Positions 45,316 through 53,949 of a stretch of 64,000 bases of DNA are shown in pieces. This DNA is from an uncultured Sunxiuqinia sp. (lineage in GTDB: Bacteria; Bacteroidota; Bacteroidia; Bacteroidales; Prolixibacteraceae). Below the pieces are notes generated by a model. That model had not been told where the DNA came from and did not search any database. It saw nothing but the letters and a program-made list of their open reading frames with translations. Where the stretch lies: positions 62,001-126,000 of the forward strand of contig NZ_OY782767.1 in the NCBI RefSeq assembly GCF_963678245.1. Direction: 5' to 3'. Positions within the stretch are counted from its first letter, which is position 1, and the number at the start of each line of letters is the position of its first letter. The position numbers were made by a program, and so were the translations under genes.

Positions 45316-46632
45316 ATGAAAAAGACACCCATTGATCAACATCTCGTAGACCAAAATATTGCTAAACTAAGAATTGACAATGTTGGTCAGGCTTCCATTA
45401 GAGAGGTTGTGGCACTCGTTAATTTAATCGAAGAATCTGGTAGCGAACGTTTTATTCGCATGGAGATGGGAGTTCCGGGTTTACCTCCTGCCGAAGTGGG
45501 AACTCAGGCTGAAATTGAAGCACTTAAAAATGGAGTAGCTTCTAAATATCCAATGATGGATGGGATAAAGCCACTCAAGGAGGAAGCCTCTCGTTTCATT
45601 AAATTATTTATGAATGTCGATGTTAGCCCGGCGGGTTGCATTCCCACAGTTGGATCCATGCAGGGAACCTACTCCGCACTGCTTGTGGCCAGCAATGTAG
45701 ACCCCAAAAAAGATACAGCACTTTTTATTGATCCGGGATTTCCCGTTCAAAAGCAGCAAATGCTGGTTATGGGTCACAAATACGAAACCTTTGATGTTTT
45801 TAACTATCGCGGCGAAAAACTTCGCGAAAAACTGGAACAGTTTTTATCCAAAGGAAATATAAATTCCATTATTTATTCAAACCCCAATAATCCCAGCTGG
45901 ATTTGTTTTACGGAGGACGAATTGCAAATTATTGGCGAATTATCTCAGAAATATGATGTCATCATCATGGAAGATCTGGCCTATTTTGCCATGGATTTCC
46001 GCAAAGATTTATTTACTCCAGGGAAGCCACCTTATCAACCAACGGTTGCTCAATACACCGACAATTATATTCTGTTTGTTTCAAGCTCAAAAATATTCTC
46101 TTATGCCGGACAACGTTGCGGTGTGATGATCATCTCGGATGCACTATTTAACCGCGATTACGATAATTTGAAAGTGCGCTTTCAAAGCAACACATTTGGG
46201 AATACCATTACCCTTAGAGTGCTCTATGCGATGTCATCAGGTACGGCGCACTCAGCACAATATGCATTGGCAGCTATGTTTAAAGCTGCTTCTGATGGGC
46301 AGTTTAATTTCGTAGATGAAGTTTCTGAATACGGAGGAAAAGCCAAAATAATGAAGCAATTATTTTTGAAGCATGGCTTCTATATTGTTTACGAAAAAGA
46401 TGGGGAGGAATTGGTTGGAGACGGTTTTTATTTTACCGTTGGTTACCCCGATATGTCAGGAGAAAAACTACTGGCTAATCTTTTATATTACGGTGTTAGT
46501 GCTATTACCTTAAAAAATACAGGGAGTGAAAAGGAAGGACTCAGAGCCTGTGTTTCTCATGTTCATCATGATCAATTTGATGACTTGGACAAACGATTAG
46601 AACGATTTGCTATAGATTTTCCTGTTAATTAA
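45316..46632 (+). CDS. Class I/II pyridoxal-phosphate aminotransferase
   Basis: The 438-residue protein has the fold-type I pattern: YSNPNNPSWICF, IIMEDLAYFAMDF with the Asp that binds the pyridine nitrogen, and the cofactor lysine in VSSSKIFSYAGQRCGVM. It is somewhat longer than usual and begins HLVDQNIAKLRIDNVGQASI, a motif seen in a Bacteroidota branch of aspartate/aromatic-type enzymes. The substrate is not certain; its position near pheA suggests an aromatic amino acid, but that is inference. A Crp-like gene follows after 17 bases. Confidence 0.88.
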   Translation: MKKTPIDQHLVDQNIAKLRIDNVGQASIREVVALVNLIEESGSERFIRMEMGVPGLPPAEVGTQAEIEALKNGVASKYPMMDGIKPLKEEASRFIKLFMNVDVSPAGCIPTVGSMQGTYSALLVASNVDPKKDTALFIDPGFPVQKQQMLVMGHKYETFDVFNYRGEKLREKLEQFLSKGNINSIIYSNPNNPSWICFTEDELQIIGELSQKYDVIIMEDLAYFAMDFRKDLFTPGKPPYQPTVAQYTDNYILFVSSSKIFSYAGQRCGVMIISDALFNRDYDNLKVRFQSNTFGNTITLRVLYAMSSGTAHSAQYALAAMFKAASDGQFNFVDEVSEYGGKAKIMKQLFLKHGFYIVYEKDGEELVGDGFYFTVGYPDMSGEKLLANLLYYGVSAITLKNTGSEKEGLRACVSHVHHDQFDDLDKRLERFAIDFPVN

Positions 46633-46649
46633 CTGGTAGAAATTGTGAA

Positions 46650-47216
46650 ATGAGTGCATATTCAATAAAATCGTCAGATAATATGACCTTAACTCAGTTG
46701 AAGTCATATTTCTCTGAACAGGTGCCGGTTTTATTGAAAAAGGGAGAAACTTTTCTGGCTTATGATGAGCCCAACCAAAAGCTTGGCATATTACTTAACG
46801 GCCTGATGTATGCAACTTATGTGGCCGAGAATGGCCAGGAATGGATTAGTCGTTTCTTTTATGCGCCTGACAACGCTATTGTAAGTAGCCACGATTCTTT
46901 TTTGTCGGGTGAGAACTCTAGCGAAGCGATCCGTGCGTATGAAGATTCGGAAATCATCTATATAACGAAAAACGAATTTGAAGAGATGCTTGAAAGTAAT
47001 AATGATTTGCAAGCATTAGTTTTAAGAATGGCTGAAGAAAGTTATATTAATGCCTTGAAGCGGGTGCACATGCTCCAGTCCCTGACTGCATCGCAGCGAG
47101 TGAAAAGATTTGTGAAAGAACATGGCGATTTGGTATCGCGGGTACAACGTCAACATATTGCATCTTATCTCGGAATTCATCGAAATATATTTACTCGAAT
47201 ATTGAACAAGATTTGA
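46650..47216 (+). CDS. Crp/Fnr-family transcriptional regulator without cysteines
   Basis: The 188-residue protein has a cyclic-nucleotide-binding-like beta roll (about 20-110, LLKKGETFLAYDEPN, KLGILLNGLMYATYV), a dimer helix, and a short C-terminal helix-turn-helix VQRQHIASYLGIHRNIFTRI. There is no cysteine in the whole protein, so it cannot carry an FNR-type iron-sulfur cluster, and the cAMP-binding signature RxSE is absent. It may sense another ligand or haem/NO. It follows the aminotransferase gene by 17 bases and precedes the 2-oxoacid oxidoreductase operon. Confidence 0.88.
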   Translation: MSAYSIKSSDNMTLTQLKSYFSEQVPVLLKKGETFLAYDEPNQKLGILLNGLMYATYVAENGQEWISRFFYAPDNAIVSSHDSFLSGENSSEAIRAYEDSEIIYITKNEFEEMLESNNDLQALVLRMAEESYINALKRVHMLQSLTASQRVKRFVKEHGDLVSRVQRQHIASYLGIHRNIFTRILNKI

Positions 47217-47267
47217 GCGATATTGCGGCTATCTGAAAAACATATAATGATCTCTGAATATGCAACT

Positions 47268-47305
47268 TTTGTTGCGGATTGAAATGTACTGATGTTTTAG
47301 ATTTG
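47268..47305 (+). promoter_or_regulatory. Promoter of the 2-oxoacid:ferredoxin oxidoreductase operon
   Basis: TAGATTTG (47298-47305) matches TAnnTTTG. GTTG (47271-47274), 27 bases before it, is the likeliest -33 element; TTTG at 47268 is 30 bases before. The leader would be about 70 bases. Confidence 0.5.
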
Positions 47306-47382
47306 TACGTCCAGCTGTAGTTTATGTGTACCTTAAAGTTGGATTGTTTTATACGAAGAAATTATATTAAAAGAATAGAACC

Positions 47383-47607
47383 ATGGCAAAAGTAGTAGGT
47401 GCAGTTGTTGTTGACACGGAGGAATGTAAAGGATGTGGACTTTGCGTTGTTGCTTGTCCTCAGCAGGTTTTAGGTCAAAATAAGCAAGTAAATAGCCGGG
47501 GCTACCATTTTTCCTTTATGGAAAATCCCGAAGCATGCATTGGATGTTCCAACTGTGCAATAGTTTGCCCGGATACCTGTATTACCGTTTACCGGGTTAG
47601 AGTTTAA
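47383..47607 (+). CDS. 2x[4Fe-4S] ferredoxin subunit of 2-oxoacid oxidoreductase
   Basis: The 74-residue ferredoxin has two cluster motifs, [12 protein letters not shown] and [12 protein letters not shown]. It is the delta-type subunit of four-subunit 2-oxoacid:ferredoxin oxidoreductases and passes electrons from the catalytic subunits to soluble ferredoxin or flavodoxin. It is the first gene of a four-gene operon in the order delta, alpha, beta, gamma. Confidence 0.93.
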   Translation: MAKVVGAVVVDTEECKGCGLCVVACPQQVLGQNKQVNSRGYHFSFMENPEACIGCSNCAIVCPDTCITVYRVRV

Positions 47608-47637
47608 TTTAAGTAAATGTCAAAAAAGATTTAATAG

Positions 47638-48732
47638 ATGGGAGAATTAAGATTAATGAAAGGGAACGAAGTAATCGCCGAAGCTGCCATTCGTTGCGGT
47701 TGCGATGGTTATTTTGGATACCCGATCACCCCACAATCTGAGGTGATGGAAACTTTAATGGCTCGTGAGCCTTGGGACGAAACCGGCATGGTTGTTCTGC
47801 AGGCTGAAAGTGAAGTTGCTTCAATAAATATGGTCTATGGCGCTGCAGGTACCGGTAAAAAGGTGATGACTTCTTCGTCGAGCCCTGGTATAAGCTTGAT
47901 GGCCGAAGGTATTTCATATATTGCGGGTGCCGAACTTCCTTGTTTGATTGTGAATGTGCAGCGCGGAGGACCAGGATTGGGAACAATACAACCATCTCAG
48001 GCCGACTATTTTCAATCAACAAAAGGTGGAGGTCATGGCGACTATAGGCTTATTGTTTTGGCTCCTGCATCGGTACAGGAAATGAATGATTTTGTCGACC
48101 TAGGATTTGAGTTAGCTTTTAAGTACCGTAACCCAGCAATGATTTTGACTGATGGAGCCATTGGTCAAATGATGGAGAAGGTGGAGCTTGGGGATTATAA
48201 ACCACGTATGACCGCCAGCGAAGTGAAGTCTAAAACAGGAAGTTGGGCAACCACCGGAAAGACTTCAGATCGGGATTACAATGTAATTACTTCCTTGCAT
48301 TTGGAATCTTCTAAAATGGAAGAAAGTAATAGGCGTCTTCAGAAAAAATATATTCAGATGGAGGCCGAGGAAGTTCGTTACGAAACTTTTCAATGTGAAG
48401 ATGCTGATTATGTTCTTGTTGCTTTTGGATCTTCTGCCCGGATCTGTCAGAAATCAGTTGAGCTGGGCAGGGCGAAAGGGTTAAAAGTTGGCTTGCTTCG
48501 ACCGATCACGCTTTTCCCGTTCCCTAAAAAGCCGATCGCCGAGCTAGCTAAGAAAGTTAAAGGCTTTATGGCTGTTGAAATGAATGCTGGGCAAATGGTT
48601 GAAGATGTTCAACTAGCTGTTGGTTGTGCGAAAAGCCTGGCAACTGTGACTTATTTTGGACGGATGGGGGGAATTATTCCAACTCCGGGTGAAGTGGTGG
48701 AAGCTATCGAACAAAAACTAATAGAAGCATAA
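47638..48732 (+). CDS. vorB: 2-oxoacid:ferredoxin oxidoreductase alpha subunit (VorB/KorA type)
   Basis: The 364-residue subunit carries the pyrimidine-binding domain (YFGYPITPQSEVMETL, about 24-39) and the TSSSSPGISLMAEGISY block near 80-96. It is the form annotated VorB/KorA, in enzymes that oxidise branched-chain 2-oxoacids or 2-oxoglutarate to acyl-CoA, CO2 and reduced ferredoxin. The substrate cannot be decided from sequence by eye. All four subunits are present and intact. Confidence 0.92.
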   Translation: MGELRLMKGNEVIAEAAIRCGCDGYFGYPITPQSEVMETLMAREPWDETGMVVLQAESEVASINMVYGAAGTGKKVMTSSSSPGISLMAEGISYIAGAELPCLIVNVQRGGPGLGTIQPSQADYFQSTKGGGHGDYRLIVLAPASVQEMNDFVDLGFELAFKYRNPAMILTDGAIGQMMEKVELGDYKPRMTASEVKSKTGSWATTGKTSDRDYNVITSLHLESSKMEESNRRLQKKYIQMEAEEVRYETFQCEDADYVLVAFGSSARICQKSVELGRAKGLKVGLLRPITLFPFPKKPIAELAKKVKGFMAVEMNAGQMVEDVQLAVGCAKSLATVTYFGRMGGIIPTPGEVVEAIEQKLIEA

Positions 48733-48734
48733 CG

Positions 48735-49532
48735 ATGGAAGTAAAAGATATTATTAAGCCGGAAAATCTGGTTTACGAAAAGCCAAAATTGCTGACCGAG
48801 AATACAATGCATTATTGTCCGGGCTGTACGCACGGAGTAGTTCATCGGATCGTGGCTGAAGTCATAGAAGATCTAAATATTCAGGAAAGAACAATTGGTG
48901 TTTCACCCGTTGGTTGTTCCGTTTTTGCCTATAATTATATCGATATCGACTGGCAGGAAGCTGCGCATGGTCGCGCACCTGCGGTGGCCACCGGAATTTC
49001 ACGCGTGAACCCCGATAAAGTTGTTTTTACTTATCAAGGAGATGGCGACTTAGCTTCAATTGGGGCAGCTGAAATTATGCATGCCTGCAATCGTGGGGAA
49101 GATATTGTTGTTATTTTTATTAATAACGCCATTTATGGAATGACGGGGGGGCAAATGGCTCCGACAACTTTGCTTGGACAGGTGACGGCGACCACACCAT
49201 GTGGGCGCGATGCCGAGCGTAATGGTTATCCATTGAAGATTACAGAGCTAATTGCACAATTACCAGGAACTTCTTACGTCACTCGCCAGTCAGCTCATAC
49301 GCCTGCTTCGGTTCGCAAGTGCAAAAAGTCAATTAAAAAGGCTTTCCAAAATGCGCTGGATAAGAAAGGTACTTCGTTTGTGGAAGTTGTTGCGACTTGT
49401 AATTCCGGTTGGCGCATAAATCCGGTTGATGCAAATGTTTGGATGGAAGATAATATGTTTCCATATTATCCGGTGGGTGACATGAAAGATGCTGAACGCG
49501 ATTCGAAGGAAGCTCATCTGAAAAAGAATTAA
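48735..49532 (+). CDS. 2-oxoacid:ferredoxin oxidoreductase beta subunit (thiamine diphosphate-binding)
   Basis: The 265-residue subunit has HYCPGCTHGVVHRI with cluster-type cysteines near the N-terminus, VSPVGCSVFAYNY, and the thiamine diphosphate/Mg2+ motif GDGDLASIGAAEIMHA ending at INNAIYGMTGGQMAPTT. This is the KorB/VorA family. It starts two bases after the alpha gene. Confidence 0.94.
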   Translation: MEVKDIIKPENLVYEKPKLLTENTMHYCPGCTHGVVHRIVAEVIEDLNIQERTIGVSPVGCSVFAYNYIDIDWQEAAHGRAPAVATGISRVNPDKVVFTYQGDGDLASIGAAEIMHACNRGEDIVVIFINNAIYGMTGGQMAPTTLLGQVTATTPCGRDAERNGYPLKITELIAQLPGTSYVTRQSAHTPASVRKCKKSIKKAFQNALDKKGTSFVEVVATCNSGWRINPVDANVWMEDNMFPYYPVGDMKDAERDSKEAHLKKN

Positions 49533-49546
49533 AAAAAACTGAAATC

Positions 49547-50101
49547 ATGACTGAAGAAATTATAATTGCCGGTTTTGGTGGACAAGGAGTCTTGTCAATG
49601 GGGAAAATTCTCGCCTATTCGGGAGTAATGCAGGATCAGGAAGTAACTTGGTTTCCGTCATACGGACCGGAGATGCGCGGTGGAACAGCCAACGTGACTG
49701 TTATTATGAGCGACAACAGAATCAGTTCTCCAATTCTGCATGAGTTTGATACAGCCATTATCCTAAATCAGCAATCCATGGATAAGTTTGAAAAAACGGT
49801 AAAACCAGGCGGCGTGTTACTTTACGATCCGAATGGTATTGTGCACCCTCCAACACGCACAGATATTAATGTGTACAAGATTGAAGGTACCAAGATCGCT
49901 GCTGATCTGGGAAATGTTAAAACATTCAATATGGTCGTTCTGGGCGCTTATCTAAAAGCGAAGCCAGTTGTAAAAATGGAAAGTATCAGAAAAGGATTGG
50001 AAAAGTCGTTACCTGAACGTCATCATAAATTGATTCCTCTAAATCTTCAAGCAATTGATGTCGGACAAGAGAAGCTGGAAGCTGTCAATATACTCAGTTA
50101 G
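49547..50101 (+). CDS. 2-oxoacid:ferredoxin oxidoreductase gamma subunit
   Basis: The 184-residue subunit opens IIIAGFGGQGVLSMGKILAY and has WFPSYGPEMRGGTANVTV, both hallmarks of the gamma domain that completes the CoA-binding site. It is the last gene of the operon, followed directly by a perfect terminator. Confidence 0.94.
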   Translation: MTEEIIIAGFGGQGVLSMGKILAYSGVMQDQEVTWFPSYGPEMRGGTANVTVIMSDNRISSPILHEFDTAIILNQQSMDKFEKTVKPGGVLLYDPNGIVHPPTRTDINVYKIEGTKIAADLGNVKTFNMVVLGAYLKAKPVVKMESIRKGLEKSLPERHHKLIPLNLQAIDVGQEKLEAVNILS

Positions 50102-50121
50102 ATCGTGGTGAAATTGTCAAT

Positions 50122-50161
50122 AAAAAAGCCTTTGCTGAAATAATTTCAGCAAAGGCTTTTT
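50122..50161. terminator. Bidirectional terminator between convergent operons
   Basis: A perfect 19-base inverted repeat with core GCCTTTGCTGAAA/TTTCAGCAAAGGC is flanked by A and T runs on both sides, so it can end both the oxidoreductase operon and the transferase gene on the minus strand. Confidence 0.95.
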
Positions 50162-50182
50162 TTATGTGTTTCGGTAATCGTT

Positions 50183-51340
50183 CTATATGCGTTTTTTACG
50201 TCCATTAACCAAGCTGTTGATTGGCTTCTCATTAGAAGGAAATAAATTGATGATCTTTATTTGGTTGGAATCTATTTCTCCTTTTTCAAATGCTCGAATT
50301 TTTTTCATCTTCAGGTGCATTAATCCAACTGCAGCATAGCTGGCTGTAATTACCAGAATAAAACTGACTGTAATGTTAAAGTATAGGCTTAATGTTGATG
50401 CAAGCATGATAAAAAATACGGTGTAAGCAACAAGAAAACTACTTGCTTGAATATGAGTCAATCTTGATTTTATTAACAAGTGATGTAGGTGATTCATGTC
50501 AGGCGAGAAAGGCGACTTTTTATTGTAAATCCTAATTGTGAAAACCCTTAGTGTGTCAGTGATTGGAATAATGAGTAATGACAATGCTAGTAAGGGGGCT
50601 TGCTCAATACGAAATTCGGAGGTTGATATCGAATTTAGATGAATAAATTTAATGATCATAGCCGATACGACAACTCCCAGAATGAGTGAACCCGTATCAC
50701 CCATGAAAATTTTGTTCTTCCCTCCCCAAAGGTTGAAGCGAAGAAAGGCTAAAAGACTTCCTGCAAGTGCAGTAGATATTACTCCATATGCAATATTTCC
50801 ATTCATATAAAACCAAACTCCTAGACAAGAACTTATCAGTAGTGTTATTCCCGATGCTAAACCATCAATTCCATCAATTAGGTTAATGGCATTGATTAGA
50901 AATAAGAAAATAAGGATTGAAAGCGGAATGCTTATCGCAGGAATAAGATGGTGAATGCCAAATAATCCATAGAGTTCTGTAATTTGATATTTACCCAGTA
51001 TAACCAAAATGGCTGCTGCTATAATTTGAACCGCAAATTTTTTCTTGGCCGAAATAATTAAAATATCATCCTTCAAGCCAATAAAAAACATCAATACAAT
51101 TGCTGCGAATAAGAAACGTAGCTCAACCGCAGTTTCGGTAGGCATAAACAGCAGGGAACTGAGGTTTAAACCTATGAAAATTGCGATTCCGCCTAATGTT
51201 GGAACAACTGCCTTGTTTAACTTTCGGTGGTCGGGCACATCCATTAAGTTTTTTACGTTTGAAACCTTTACGATTGGAGGAATCACAACATAGGTTAATA
51301 TAAAACTCGTAATAATATTAAAAAAAAGAGATATGGTCAC
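50183..51340 (-). CDS. WecA/MraY-type undecaprenyl-phosphate sugar-1-phosphate transferase
   Basis: The 385-residue protein has about eleven membrane segments, the family motif DVPDHRKLNKAVVPTLGG near 40-57, GLKDD for the Mg2+ site near 89, NLIDGIDGLASG near 155, and GDTGSL near 216. It transfers a sugar-1-phosphate, usually GlcNAc-1-phosphate, to undecaprenyl phosphate to start O-antigen or teichoic-acid-like polymers. No other polysaccharide gene is adjacent. The upstream 473 bases are without a gene. Confidence 0.92.
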   Translation of the reverse strand: MTISLFFNIITSFILTYVVIPPIVKVSNVKNLMDVPDHRKLNKAVVPTLGGIAIFIGLNLSSLLFMPTETAVELRFLFAAIVLMFFIGLKDDILIISAKKKFAVQIIAAAILVILGKYQITELYGLFGIHHLIPAISIPLSILIFLFLINAINLIDGIDGLASGITLLISSCLGVWFYMNGNIAYGVISTALAGSLLAFLRFNLWGGKNKIFMGDTGSLILGVVVSAMIIKFIHLNSISTSEFRIEQAPLLALSLLIIPITDTLRVFTIRIYNKKSPFSPDMNHLHHLLIKSRLTHIQASSFLVAYTVFFIMLASTLSLYFNITVSFILVITASYAAVGLMHLKMKKIRAFEKGEIDSNQIKIINLFPSNEKPINSLVNGRKKRI

Positions 51341-51813
51341 GTTATTTCGTTTTGTAATTCGCCGTAAAAGTAGACATTCCTATTTACTTTAATTTTAAAT
51401 GAATATTTTATTTCATGAACGGTGCATTTTGCTGTGTGAACCCCCCTTTTTCTCACACGAACGCCACATTTTACAATTAAGAAGATGTTTTTTTGTTTGC
51501 AATTAGATGCTCTACTATCGATTAATTTCAGTTTTATTTATAATAAAATGATTAAAAATAAGAAGTTGAGTGTCTAGTTGTTGTTTAAGTGTTTTGAAAT
51601 AGTTCAAAAAGATAGAAAGCTGAATAGATATGCCGGATTTGACTAAGGAGCGGTTTTGTTTAAAATAATATTTCTAGCTATGCTTTAGCTGCTGTCAGTT
51701 GGCGTGTTATTTTATCGTGAAATTTGTTTGAGTATAGGATGTCATTAGTCATCGAGTTATAAGTTATGCTTATTTATTATGAGTAGCTGACGGGATCGAT
51801 GAGAGGGAAATTG
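51341..51813. other. AT-rich intergenic region without a recognised gene
   Basis: This should contain the promoter of the transferase gene; TACTTTTA at 51373-51366 on the minus strand is close to TAnnTTTG. A hairpin GTGTGA/TCACAC (51434-51439, 51453-51458) encloses a C6T5 loop. I see no open frame, tRNA-like fold or repeat elsewhere in it. Confidence 0.4.
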
Positions 51814-52401
51814 CTACAAATATCGAGCTGTATTTTCTTTATAGGACGTGTAATCTTTTGGGAACGAATTTGCGAGGTATTTTTCTTCGTTTAAAATAAT
51901 GAAATGATGGGTGAGTAGGTTGAGCGCAATCAAAACAGCAATTAACAGACTTGGTATAATTAGAAAACAAGCTAGGTAATAAAAGAAAAAACTGGTATAC
52001 ATGGGATTGCGGCTTATTTTGTATACTCCCTTTGTTTGCAGGGCGTGTTCTTTTGTAGGCAGCCCCATTCGAGTGAAAATACTGAGCGAATAGTAGGCCG
52101 GAATCAATAATAAGTTTCCTGCGAAAACGAATACCAAGCCAAGTAGTCTCTGAACTTCAGGAATTTTATTTTGAATAAGCCATGGAAAGTAATGGAAAAA
52201 ATCCTCCTTTAAACTAGCCAGGAATAAACTAAGTAATAGAAATGCGATCGTAAATTTCGTAAAGTAAAAAAGCCAGGCTGTAATAGGAGGTTTGCCAATT
52301 GCTCCTTGTCCATTTCGCAACAGTTGATAACCCAACAGTGCTGTTGCTACAATTGGGAGCCCGCTAAAAACAATTAGTCCTGTCTGTAGTAAGAGTGACA
52401 T
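51814..52401 (-). CDS. Isoprenylcysteine-methyltransferase-like membrane protein
   Basis: The 195-residue protein has five predicted membrane segments and the C-terminal signature of the ICMT/phospholipid-methyltransferase family: YKISRNPMYTSFFFYYLACF and EEKYLANSFPKDYTSYKE. Such proteins methylate lipids or small molecules with SAM. It lies two bases after the metal permease gene on the same strand, so it is cotranscribed, an association also seen with metal-efflux genes. Confidence 0.82.
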   Translation of the reverse strand: MSLLLQTGLIVFSGLPIVATALLGYQLLRNGQGAIGKPPITAWLFYFTKFTIAFLLLSLFLASLKEDFFHYFPWLIQNKIPEVQRLLGLVFVFAGNLLLIPAYYSLSIFTRMGLPTKEHALQTKGVYKISRNPMYTSFFFYYLACFLIIPSLLIAVLIALNLLTHHFIILNEEKYLANSFPKDYTSYKENTARYL

Positions 52402-52403
52402 GT

Positions 52404-53774
52404 TTACACTTCACCTTTAAATTGATAGCCAATCTCATTAATCATCTTCTCGATTTCTTTGAGATTAATATTATTGCCTTTCACCTTTACAGTCGACGTG
52501 TTTTTATCGGCAAATACTTCGTCAATGCCGCTTAGTTTAGACAAGTTTTTAGTAACGCTGGCCTCACAATGAGAGCAGGTCATTCCTTCAACTTTCATGG
52601 TTTTAAAATTCATTTTGTCAGTCGTTTTCGATTTTTCAAAGCGTTCGTAAAAATAACCAAATATGAGTGAGCTTATTAGCAAGATCGAAGAGGAAATTTG
52701 AAGCCATTTGGGTAGCATTTCATGTTCTCCATCGCCATGAATGTGTACAATCTGATTCATGAAAAGATCAGTTGGCAGTAACCAATTTGTTAGCTGCCCA
52801 AATAAAATCGCTCCGCCAATGATTGTCCCCAGATATATGATTAGAGATTTCCGTCCCATCGTATTCCCAATCACAGTCATTGTGGCCACGTTAGTTGCCG
52901 GACCTGCCATCAGGAAAACTAAAGCTGCTCCCGGCGAAACGCCTTTCATCAGAAGAACGGCGGCAATGGGGATTGAACCGGTTGCGCAAATGTATATTGG
53001 AACCGATGCAGCCAGAATAATCAGTATTTCCAAAATTCCCCATCCTTGAAATGAGCTGAAGAAGTCATCAGGCAAAATCACTGAAATTAGCGCTGCTGCC
53101 AAAAATCCAATGATCAACCATTTGGCAATGTCTTGTAATAATTCGATAAAAGCGTAATGGCTTGCACGGACCACTGCACTGCCTTTGGGTTTTGGTTTGT
53201 CGTCGCATCCGCAAGAATCATCATCGCATGTTTTGGCGGATTCACTTTTCGAATTCGTTGAAGATAGAATACTTGCTTTCGGTTGACTTGTAGATGATGT
53301 ATCCATTGTGAAACCTCCGGCAAATGAGGCTTTCGGGGTCTCTTTGTGTATTGGTTTTTCTTTAACCAACCAATTCGTTAAAATTCCTCCAACTATTCCG
53401 GTAACAAAGGCAACAATTGGTCGGAGAATGGCAAACGGCCAGCCGAGCATGGAGTAGGTGGCAAAAATTGAATCGACCCCTGTTTGCGGAGTTGATATTA
53501 AAAAGGAATTCGTGGCCCCTTTTGATGCTCCATTTCTGAAAAATGAAATTCCTGTTGGAATGACTCCGCATGAGCATAATGGCATTGGAATACCTAGCAA
53601 CGAAGCGTTTAATGCTGATTTAGTTGTTGGCTTTCCCATGTATTTTTGCACTTTCTCATCGGGGAAAAAGACCTTTAACAATCCGGCAAAAACCAACCCC
53701 AGGATCAACCAAGGTGCCATTTCATTCAACAAATAAATTAATTCGGCGAAATAATTAATTAAAAATTCTTTCAT
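52404..53774 (-). CDS. SO_0444/YraQ-type metal permease fused to a C-terminal HMA domain
   Basis: The 456-residue protein has two permease halves. The first holds GIPMPLCSCGVIPTGISF, with the CSCG pair in a membrane segment; the second has GPATNVATMTVIG. Between them is a cytoplasmic linker with DDDSCGCDD, a possible metal site. A C-terminal heavy-metal-associated domain begins near residue 390 with GMTCSHCEAS (CxxC). The family is predicted to export Cu or Zn. ATG 53774 is chosen because GGAGG lies six bases upstream, a rare clear Shine-Dalgarno for this genome. Confidence 0.85.
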   Translation of the reverse strand: MKEFLINYFAELIYLLNEMAPWLILGLVFAGLLKVFFPDEKVQKYMGKPTTKSALNASLLGIPMPLCSCGVIPTGISFFRNGASKGATNSFLISTPQTGVDSIFATYSMLGWPFAILRPIVAFVTGIVGGILTNWLVKEKPIHKETPKASFAGGFTMDTSSTSQPKASILSSTNSKSESAKTCDDDSCGCDDKPKPKGSAVVRASHYAFIELLQDIAKWLIIGFLAAALISVILPDDFFSSFQGWGILEILIILAASVPIYICATGSIPIAAVLLMKGVSPGAALVFLMAGPATNVATMTVIGNTMGRKSLIIYLGTIIGGAILFGQLTNWLLPTDLFMNQIVHIHGDGEHEMLPKWLQISSSILLISSLIFGYFYERFEKSKTTDKMNFKTMKVEGMTCSHCEASVTKNLSKLSGIDEVFADKNTSTVKVKGNNINLKEIEKMINEIGYQFKGEV

Positions 53775-53949
53775 CATTTTCCTCCCTCTTTCGAAGAACA
53801 AAATTAGAATTCTTTCAGTATTAAATGAAATAACAGTATGAAAAATTTAAATATCTACATATTTGTTAATCTATACTGTTGACTCTGGGGGGGGCGTTTG
53901 CACGCTCACCTCAAGCAGGTCATTTGTAACTCGAATTGATAAGCAGTTG

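Noticed and set aside
51434-51458. The hairpin GTGTGA/TCACAC as a terminator or small RNA
   Set aside because: It has a six-base stem, a 13-base loop, no T run and no adjacent gene end on either strand.
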